Shown here: positions 1 to 7,791 of the stretch, in pieces
How the letters are laid out: each line of letters begins with the position of its first letter
Numbering within the stretch: position 1 is the stretch's first letter
Assembly: GCA_017621195.1 (NCBI GenBank)
Contig: JAGATO010000269.1
Coordinates: forward strand, 1-7,791
Source of the DNA: Bacillota bacterium
Lineage (GTDB): Bacteria; Bacillota; Clostridia; Peptostreptococcales; Anaerovoracaceae
Direction: 5' to 3'
Length of the DNA: 7,791 bases
Notes under the pieces: generated by a model
What the model saw: only the letters and a program-made list of their open reading frames with translations
What the model was told of the DNA's origin: nothing
The model's database searches: none
Translations under genes and position numbers: made by a program

Positions 1-159
1 CAGCTTGATGACGCTGGCGGCGAGAAACGCGTCCTCCTCCCGACAGCCGAAGGTCAGACCGGTGACCAGATTCTTGTAGTAAAAGCCCAGATGGCCGTTT
101 CATTCTTTCATGCGCGCTTCGATTCGAGACAGTGCAGCCAGTTCAGTTTCTCTGCTCAT
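1..159 (-). pseudogene. Class A beta-lactamase-like serine hydrolase, 5' part, interrupted by TGA
   Basis: Read on the minus strand from ATG at 159, this frame encodes MSRETELAALSRIEARMKE, then an in-frame TGA (102-100, codon 20), then NGHLGFYYKNLVTG and a stretch ending AASVIKL at the window edge. The part after the stop resembles the N-terminal region of class A beta-lactamase-like hydrolases (beta-lactamase2 family): a GFYYKNLVTG-type strand followed by the SxxK motif, with the nucleophile serine at codon 49 and lysine at codon 52. Initiation signals look intact: AAAGGAG lies five bases before the ATG. No ATG, GTG or TTG follows the TGA in frame near enough to restart, so the catalytic part should not be made unless the stop is read through or is a sequencing error. 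It lies 13 bases downstream of another broken minus-strand frame. The rest of the gene, with its other active-site motifs, is outside the window. Family assignment is fair. The pseudogene call rests on one codon. Confidence 0.6.
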
Positions 160-172
160 TTTTGCTCCTTTC

Positions 173-403
173 TCATGCTGTTTCAGCTTTGTCCGAACCG
201 CAGGGAGCGGCCCAGATCTTCCCGTACCAGATGGCCGTGATCCACGGCAACCTGGCCTGCGCCAGCGCGGGGCCATCGGATTCGTGAATGATTTGAGAGA
301 CGGAAGCTCCTTCGCAGAGGAGGGACGCTTTTGTATGAAGATTTTGGGAGGGATCGATGATGGTACCTCCCTGGATAAGAACGGTCGGTTTGGATGAATT
401 CAT
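173..403 (-). pseudogene. Dihydroorotase-like N-terminal remnant with unrelated tail
   Basis: The ATG at 403 is preceded by AAAGAGG and starts a 76-codon frame ending in TGA at 175-173. Residues 1-40 resemble the opening beta-strands of dihydroorotase and related cyclic amidohydrolases: a VLIQGGTIIDPSQNLHTKAS stretch followed by LLCEG and a short strand. Such enzymes are usually over 400 residues and should continue into a metal-binding HxH motif in a PGLVDxHxH context. Nothing like that appears here. From about position 285 leftward the frame gives a Trp-rich tail (PWITAIWYGKIWAAPCGSDK) that I do not recognise, and other frames across 176-285 are open too. A deletion or rearrangement that joined the start of a dihydroorotase gene to foreign sequence fits best. 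The in-frame ATG at 460 would add 19 residues but lies at or upstream of the predicted transcript start, so 403 is preferred. A genuine small protein cannot be excluded. Confidence 0.5.
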
Positions 404-458
404 AGTGCCTCTTTTCCGGGTCTTCGCCCTGTCAAATACAGAAGTTGAATACAGCTTC

Positions 459-487
459 ATTATAATTCTGTTTCTTCATCGAAACAA
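459..487 (-). promoter_or_regulatory. Predicted sigmaA-type promoter for the minus-strand genes
   Basis: On the minus strand, TTGTTT (487-482) is followed after exactly 17 bases by a consensus TATAAT (464-459). The -35 box matches the consensus at only three of six positions. Transcription would start near 452, giving a leader of about 50 bases before the ATG at 403. A promoter and two good ribosome binding sites remain upstream of damaged coding frames, which suggests that the decay is recent or that the breaks are artefacts. Confidence 0.6.
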
Positions 488-493
488 CACATA

Positions 494-515
494 TTTTTAA
501 CAGAAATGTTATAAA
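494..515. promoter_or_regulatory. Imperfect palindrome between divergent promoters, possible operator
   Basis: The half-sites TTTTTAACA (494-502) and TGTTATAAA (507-515) surround the spacer GAAA and are complementary at eight of nine positions, including a perfect inner TAACA/TGTTA. The centre, near 504.5, lies between the -35 box of the minus-strand promoter (482-487) and that of the secA promoter (523-528), a common place for a regulator that controls both directions. The region is AT-rich, so chance is a real alternative, and no regulator gene is nearby. Confidence 0.35.
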
Positions 516-522
516 ACAAGGG

Positions 523-551
523 TTGGGAATTGCATCATGAAATGGTATAAT
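523..551 (+). promoter_or_regulatory. Predicted sigmaA-type promoter of the secA operon, extended -10
   Basis: TTGGGA (523-528) and a perfect TATAAT (546-551) are separated by 17 bases, and TG at 543-544 makes an extended -10 element (TGGTATAAT). This is the strongest promoter-like sequence in the window. Transcription is expected to start near 558, leaving a leader of about 85 bases before secA. As no other convincing promoter or terminator is visible downstream, it probably drives secA, prfB, the ytvI-like gene and tex together. Confidence 0.85.
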
Positions 552-565
552 TTAAAGTAGATTAT

Positions 566-580
566 TGTGCTTTTTGCACA
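566..580 (+). promoter_or_regulatory. Small hairpin at the 5' end of the secA leader
   Basis: TGTGC (566-570) and GCACA (576-580) form a perfect five-base-pair stem around a five-T loop, about eight bases after the expected transcription start. It lies more than 50 bases before the secA ribosome binding site, so it does not mask it. Hairpins at mRNA 5' ends can slow decay, but that role is inference here. No run of T follows the stem, so it is not a terminator. Confidence 0.4.
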
Positions 581-642
581 GTACGAAGAAACGGTTCATT
601 TCATTCAACATTGATATACCAATAAAAAGAAAGGGAAATACA

Positions 643-3456
<2,814 letters not shown>

Positions 3457-3498
3457 ATAAGTTATCGGAAGTGAACCATCAAAGAAAGGGTGAGTGCA

Positions 3499-4612
3499 AT
3501 GATCGAACTGGATCAGATCAAATACGATCTGCCCAAGTGCAGAGAGTTCTTATCAAAGCTGGGTGAGTCCCTTTGACGTGGCTGGTCTCACGTTAAAGCT
3601 GGAAGATATCAATTATAAAATCGAAGTACCGGGCTTCTGGGACAACATGGAGTTCGCCCAGAAGACGCTGCAGGAGAAGAAGCGAATCGAGACGAAGCTG
3701 GACCGCTTCCACGGGCTGGAAAAGGACGTTCAGGACATCGAAGAGCTGATTCAGCTGGCGGAGGAAGAGCAGGAGGAGTCACTGGTAGAGGAGATTCAGG
3801 AGCTCTATCGAAGCTATCAGGACCGCAGCGAAAAGATGCGCATCGAAACGCTGCTGTCGGAGGAATACGACAAGAACAACGCCATCCTGTCGGTTCATGC
3901 CGGAGCCGGAGGAACGGATGCTCAGGATTGGACGGAGATGCTGTTGCGGATGTACACCCGCTATGCGGAGTCCAAGGATTACGCGGTGAAATTCCTGGAC
4001 TATCAGGACGATAACGAAGGCGGAATCAAATCGGCCACGCTGCTGATCTCCGGAGAAAATGCCTACGGCTACCTGAAAAACGAAAAGGGGGTTCACCGCC
4101 TGGTGCGGATTTCGCCCTTCGACTCTTCGGGACGGCGGCACACGTCCTTCGCTTCGGTGGACGTAATGCCGGAGCTGGATGATACGGTGACGGTGGACAT
4201 CGATCCGGGCGATCTGCGCATCGATACGTACCGCTCCAGCGGTGCCGGCGGTCAGCACGTCAACAAGACGGATTCCGCCGTGCGGATTACCCACATTCCC
4301 ACCAACATCGTGGTCAGCTGTCAGAACGAGCGCTCCCAGCATCAGAACAAAGAGTACGCCATGAAGATGCTGGCGGCTAAGCTGTACGAGCTGGCCAGAC
4401 AGGAACACAAAGAAAAGATCGCCGATCTGGCCGGAGACTACAACCAGATCACCTGGGGAAGTCAGATCCGTTCTTATGTGTTCCATCCCTATTCCCTGGT
4501 GAAGGATCACCGTACAGGGTACGAAACGTCCCAGGTACAGTCAGTCATGGACGGAAATCTGGATGGCTTTATCAACGCGGCGCTTGACGCCCGGATCAAA
4601 GAACAGGCATAG
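3499..4612 (+). CDS. prfB: Peptide chain release factor 2 (RF2), made by +1 programmed frameshift
   Basis: RF2 recognises UGA and UAA in the ribosomal A site and triggers release of the finished protein. Translation starts at ATG 3499, behind AAAGGGTGAG with a four-base gap. It reads 25 codons (MIELDQIKYDLPKCREFLSK then LGESL) to an in-frame TGA at 3574-3576. Slipping one base forward on CTT gives GAC at 3575 and continues to TAG at 4610-4612, for a 370-residue product. With this numbering the codon-reading SPF motif is at 205-207 and the catalytic GGQ at 250-252, the same positions as in E. coli RF2, which confirms both start and shift. An N-terminal helical domain rich in Glu precedes them. 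A frame call that ignores the shift would begin at GTG 3563 and lose the N terminus. Low RF2 leaves the UGA unread longer and favours the shift, so the gene regulates itself. Certainty is very high. Confidence 0.98.
3561..3577 (+). promoter_or_regulatory. RF2 programmed +1 frameshift site
   Basis: The slippery core CTT TGA C (3571-3577) matches the conserved prfB site, with TGA at codon 26 as in E. coli. The upstream stimulator is GGGTGAG (3561-3567), three bases before CTT, where most known sites have an AGGGGG-like element. GGGTGA can pair with the UCACCU stretch of the 16S rRNA tail, but further along the tail than the usual AGGAGG core. The same octamer GGGTGAGT also forms the gene's own ribosome binding region at 3488-3495, which supports its ability to bind ribosomes. 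Confidence 0.95.
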
Positions 4613-4631
4613 GTTCAGAGAGTGATGAGCG

Positions 4632-4662
4632 GGAGGTGATCCGTCGGGGTCACCGGGAGGAG
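4632..4662 (+). promoter_or_regulatory. Hairpin hiding a long anti-SD match, next to the permease ribosome binding site
   Basis: GGTGATCC (4635-4642) and GGGTCACC (4647-4654) form an eight-base-pair stem, one pair being G-U, closed by the tetraloop GTCG. The 5' arm overlaps GGAGGTGATCC (4632-4642), which is perfectly complementary over 11 bases to the conserved 3' tail of bacterial 16S rRNA. No usable start codon lies at the right distance from it. The actual ribosome binding site GGGAGGAG (4655-4662) begins directly after the stem and serves the ATG at 4666. With no T run after it, the hairpin is not a normal terminator. A standby site or translational control element is possible by inference. 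Confidence 0.5.
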
Positions 4663-4665
4663 AGT

Positions 4666-5913
4666 ATGGATTATGAACAGCGAAAACGCTATCTGGTCAA
4701 CGCGGCGTATACGGTGTGCGTCATCGCACTGATCATCTTTGTCTTTCGCTATGCGATCTTCTGGCTGATGCCATTCGTCATCGCATTTTCCGTTGCGTTT
4801 GTTACGAAGCCCATCATCAACGCCATTACCAGGACGCTTCATCTGAAGCGCCGGCCGGTGGCGGCTTTGGTGGTGGCGCTGTTTTACGGTACAGTGGGGG
4901 TTTTGGTGGTCTTTGCCTCCGTACAGCTGGTGGCGGGGTTAAGATCCTGGATCTTCGATATGCCGCAGCTGTACGAAACGGAAGTGATCCCGGCACTGAG
5001 GTCCATCTATGAGGATATGATGGCAATGGTCTCGGACTGGGACCCTCATACGGTCGGTGAAATCCAGAAGATGGCACAGAATCTGATGAGCGAGCTGACC
5101 AATCTGGTCTCCACAATTTCCTCCCTTCTGGTGAGCTTCATTTCCCAGATGGCGATGAAAATTCCGTCGATGTTTATCAGCACATTATTCGCGGTGATCG
5201 GCAGCTTCTTCATCGCCATGGATTACTACCGGATCACCAATTTTATCGTAGGACAGTTCAGCGAAAAGAATCAGGGCATCATCATGGATGCCAAGAATTA
5301 CGTGGTCTCTTCGCTGTTTAAGATCCTCACTTCCTATGCGGCCATCATGTTCATCACGTTTTCGGAGCTGACCGTGGGCTTCTGGTTCATCGGCATCAAA
5401 AATCACATTCTGCTGGCGGCCTGCATCGCCTTGATGGACGTAATGCCTGTACTTGGTACCGGCGGCGTCATGATTCCCTGGGTGTTGGTGGAAGTGATCA
5501 TGAAGAACTATTCCATGGCGGTGGGACTGCTGTGCATCTACGTCTTTGTAACGGTGGTTCGCAACGTCATCGAGCCGAAGATCGTGGGAAACCGCGTCGG
5601 CCTTCATCCGATATTGATGTTGATCTCCATGTTCATCGGCGGTACGGTGTTGGGGCCGTTGGGCATCGTGATCATGCCCTTCCTGATGATCGTCGTCAAG
5701 AATTTGAACGATACGGGAAAGATCCACGTCTATAAGAATTACAAAGAGCCGCGGCCCAGCTGGGAGGAGAAGACCCAGCGATTTGAAGAGGCGGCGGAGG
5801 AAGCCCTGTCGGAGGTGTATCGACAGGACGGTTGCAACGATTACCTGATGCGCCGGGAATACATGCGCAGGAAGATCATGCAGGAAGCATCGGAATATAA
5901 TAAGGAGAACTGA
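4666..5913 (+). CDS. ytvI: AI-2E family transporter, YtvI-like membrane permease
   Basis: The 415-residue product is a polytopic membrane protein of the AI-2E/YtvI family (PF01594). Hydrophobic segments lie at about 15-47, 64-91, 147-185, 216-242, 247-279, 284-300 and 313-345, with a soluble stretch at about 92-145. Family signatures are MDVMPVLGTGGVMIPW (257-272) and the segment from R299 to P338 containing IEPKIVG and GLHP. Members export small molecules or ions, but the substrate is unknown here; B. subtilis ytvI was named as a sporulation membrane protein, which does not prove that this organism sporulates. Start 4666 is chosen because it has GGGAGGAG just upstream and gives the family-typical MDYEQRKRYL opening; a GTG at 4636 would add ten residues but lacks a properly spaced site. 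After the last membrane segment comes an unusually long charged tail (about 350-415). tex begins two bases after its TGA. Family certainty is high, the ytvI symbol moderate. Confidence 0.9.
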   Translation: MDYEQRKRYLVNAAYTVCVIALIIFVFRYAIFWLMPFVIAFSVAFVTKPIINAITRTLHLKRRPVAALVVALFYGTVGVLVVFASVQLVAGLRSWIFDMPQLYETEVIPALRSIYEDMMAMVSDWDPHTVGEIQKMAQNLMSELTNLVSTISSLLVSFISQMAMKIPSMFISTLFAVIGSFFIAMDYYRITNFIVGQFSEKNQGIIMDAKNYVVSSLFKILTSYAAIMFITFSELTVGFWFIGIKNHILLAACIALMDVMPVLGTGGVMIPWVLVEVIMKNYSMAVGLLCIYVFVTVVRNVIEPKIVGNRVGLHPILMLISMFIGGTVLGPLGIVIMPFLMIVVKNLNDTGKIHVYKNYKEPRPSWEEKTQRFEEAAEEALSEVYRQDGCNDYLMRREYMRRKIMQEASEYNKEN

Positions 5914-5915
5914 CA

Positions 5916-7791
5916 TTGAATATCATAGAAAAACTGTCCGAGGAATTTCACATTAAGAAATCTCAGGTGGAAGCCACCGTCAATCTGATCGATGAGGGAA
6001 ATACCATCCCCTTCATCGCCCGGTATCGAAAGGAGATGACAGGCGCTCTGTCCGACGTGGTTCTGCGGGATCTGGACGAACGGCTGACCTATCTGAGAAA
6101 CCTGGACGAACGAAAGGATGAGGTCATCCGTCTCATCGACGAGCAGGGAAAGCTGACGGAAGAGTTGGAAGCGGAGATCCGCAAGGCGGAGGTTCTGCAG
6201 AGGGTGGAAGACCTGTACAAGCCCTTCAAACAGAAGAAGGCGACCCGGGCGTCCAAGGCCAGAGAAAAAGGGTTGGAGCCGCTGGCACAGCTGATGTTGG
6301 CCCAGGAAGAACGGACGATGACGCCGGAAGAGGCGGCTGCGCCCTACGTGGACGAAGAAAAGGGCGTCAAAAACGCGAAAGAGGCTCTGCAGGGCGCCAT
6401 GGATATCATCGCGGAGAAGATCGCTGACGATGCGGACTATACGGCGAAGCTGCGGGAACTGACCTTCGACGGCGGTATGTTCGAATGCGAGGCGGTGGAT
6501 CCGGAAGAAAGCACCGTCTACGACATGTATTACGATAAGGTGGAAGCGGTGAAGACCGTGCCCAATCACCGGATTTTAGCCATGAACCGGGGTGAGAAGG
6601 AAAAGAAGCTGAAGATCAAAATCAAGGCGCCCGTGGAGCGGATTCACCAGTACCTGGGAGAGCAGGTCATCGGCGGACGGAGCTGCGCCTTTACGGAACT
6701 GCTGGAGGCTACCATCGAAGACGCCTACAAGCGGCTGATGGCGCCCTCCGTGGAGCGAGAGATCCGCAATCAGCTGACGGAACGGGCGGAAGCGGAGGCG
6801 GTGAAGGTGTTTGCAAAGAACACGGAAGCCCTGCTGATGGCGCCTCCCGTGAAGAATGCCAGGGTCATCGCCATCGACCCCGGCTACCGTACCGGCTGCA
6901 AGGTAACCATGCTGGACGAGACGGGAAAGCTGCTGGCCTACGGCACCATCTATCCCACGGAACCGAAGAAGGATATCGCCGGCGCTAAGAAATCCCTGAC
7001 GGCGCTGGTGAAGAAATACAAGGCCAACGTGTTCGTCATCGGCAACGGAACGGCAAGCCGCGAAACCGAAAGCTTCGTGGCAGAGCTGATCGGCGAGCTG
7101 AAGGAACAGGGCATCGCTGACGACCTGCACTACACCATCGTCAACGAGGCGGGAGCTTCCGTCTACTCGGCGTCCAAGCTGGCTACCGAGGAATATCCCG
7201 ATCTGGACGTAACCACCCGCGGTGCTATGTCCATCGGACGGCGGCTTCAGGATCCGCTGGCGGAGCTGGTAAAGATCGATCCCAAGCACATCGGCGTAGG
7301 GCAGTACCAGCACGACATCAACCAGGCCTTATTGACCACGGCCTTGACCAACGTGGTGGAAGACTGCGTCAATCGGGTAGGCGTGGATCTGAACACGGCC
7401 TCCGCATCGCTTCTGTCCTACATCTCCGGAATCAACTCCGGCATTGCGAAGAACATCGTAGCCTACCGGGAGGAACACGGCCGCTTTGAAAGTCGCCGGG
7501 AGCTGTTGAAGGTGGCCAAGATGGGCGAAAAGACCTTCAACCAGTGCGCCGGATTCTTACGGATCTCCGGCGGAAAGGAACCGTTGGACGCCACCTCCGT
7601 CCATCCCGAATCCTACGGGGCTGCGGAGCAGATGCTGGCTAAGCTAGGCATCGAAAAGTCGGAGATCACCAGGGGTGGTTACCGGGACATCGACCAGAAG
7701 ATCCTGTCCGCCTATCCGGTGAAGGCCGAAGGAAACAAGAGCGGCGAAGCCGGAAAGGCAGCCGGCCAGAAGAACGGCCGCGGCGAAGCCG
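5916..7791 (+). CDS. tex: Tex family RNA-binding transcription accessory protein, 3' end outside window
   Basis: Tex is a cytoplasmic nucleic-acid-binding protein linked to transcription and, in some species, toxin expression. The TTG start at 5916 has a textbook TAAGGAG (5901-5907) eight bases upstream. No stop occurs before the window end, so 625 residues of an expected 710-780 are seen. Landmarks are the N-terminal helical domain with TIPFIARYRKEMTGAL (30-45); the YqgF/RNase H-like fold with DPGYRTGCK (321-329), GNGTASRETE (376-385) and NEAGASVYSASKLA; the conserved segment RRLQDPLAEL to GQYQHD (442-467); and helix-hairpin-helix motifs from NTAS to GFLRI (493-550), followed by LDATSVHPESY. 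The C-terminal S1 domain should lie beyond the edge. Residues 602-625 are low-complexity Gly/Ala/Lys, where Tex proteins usually have a conserved DI...PGRDPR linker. It sits two bases after the permease gene, so translation is probably coupled. Identity is very secure. Confidence 0.97.
   Translation, partial: MNIIEKLSEEFHIKKSQVEATVNLIDEGNTIPFIARYRKEMTGALSDVVLRDLDERLTYLRNLDERKDEVIRLIDEQGKLTEELEAEIRKAEVLQRVEDLYKPFKQKKATRASKAREKGLEPLAQLMLAQEERTMTPEEAAAPYVDEEKGVKNAKEALQGAMDIIAEKIADDADYTAKLRELTFDGGMFECEAVDPEESTVYDMYYDKVEAVKTVPNHRILAMNRGEKEKKLKIKIKAPVERIHQYLGEQVIGGRSCAFTELLEATIEDAYKRLMAPSVEREIRNQLTERAEAEAVKVFAKNTEALLMAPPVKNARVIAIDPGYRTGCKVTMLDETGKLLAYGTIYPTEPKKDIAGAKKSLTALVKKYKANVFVIGNGTASRETESFVAELIGELKEQGIADDLHYTIVNEAGASVYSASKLATEEYPDLDVTTRGAMSIGRRLQDPLAELVKIDPKHIGVGQYQHDINQALLTTALTNVVEDCVNRVGVDLNTASASLLSYISGINSGIAKNIVAYREEHGRFESRRELLKVAKMGEKTFNQCAGFLRISGGKEPLDATSVHPESYGAAEQMLAKLGIEKSEITRGGYRDIDQKILSAYPVKAEGNKSGEAGKAAGQKNGRGEA

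Noticed and set aside
565..642. N-terminal extension of SecA from TTG at 565
   Set aside because: There is no ribosome binding site before it, it would start a few bases from the predicted transcript start, and the family-typical start MGFFEKVFGD at 643 has a good site.
3779..4510. Minus-strand open frame of 243 codons opposite prfB
   Set aside because: It is a shadow of the RF2 coding frame without motifs or a ribosome binding site.
3563..4612. prfB as a simple gene starting at GTG 3563
   Set aside because: The upstream 25 codons plus CTT TGA C restore the RF2 N terminus and place SPF and GGQ at the E. coli positions, so the frameshifted product is the real one.
4635..4654. Rho-independent terminator after prfB
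   Set aside because: The stem is strong but no T run follows; instead a ribosome binding site and gene start follow directly.
5185..7313. Three minus-strand open frames opposite the permease and tex genes
   Set aside because: They overlap securely identified genes, are His/Gln/Arg-rich as expected for antisense shadows, and lack recognisable domains.

Overview
The window looks like chromosomal DNA from a GC-rich member of the Firmicutes, most likely class Clostridia. This rests on protein character (a clostridial-type SecA with an insert in its second nucleotide-binding fold and a C-terminal SEC-C zinc motif, and a YtvI-type AI-2E permease), on strong purine-rich ribosome binding sites, and on G/C-ending codons. 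The genus cannot be fixed from sequence reading alone.

Layout. Positions 1-403 (minus strand) hold two damaged genes. The first is a short remnant that begins like dihydroorotase and then loses similarity. The second is the start of a class A beta-lactamase-like serine hydrolase, which carries an in-frame TGA at codon 20 and runs off the left edge. Positions 404-642 form a divergent intergenic region with one sigma70/sigmaA-type promoter facing each way, a 22-bp imperfect palindrome between them, and a small hairpin in the secA leader. From 643 to the right edge four genes run on the plus strand: secA (643-3456), prfB (3499-4612, expressed through a +1 frameshift), a ytvI-like permease (4666-5913) and tex (5916 to beyond the end). 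Gaps of 42, 53 and 2 bases with no recognisable rho-independent terminator suggest one transcription unit driven from the promoter at 523-551.

How the genes work together. SecA powers export through SecYEG. RF2 ends translation at UGA and UAA, and its own UGA at codon 26 gives it feedback control. The YtvI-like protein is a membrane permease of unknown substrate. Tex is an RNA-binding, transcription-associated protein. The set is ordinary housekeeping, and I see no defence island, mobile element, CRISPR array or clearly new multi-gene system. The points worth a second look are the decayed minus-strand genes, the unusual stimulator of the RF2 frameshift, a hairpin that hides an 11-base match to the 16S rRNA tail just upstream of the permease, and a low-complexity stretch in Tex where a conserved linker is expected.
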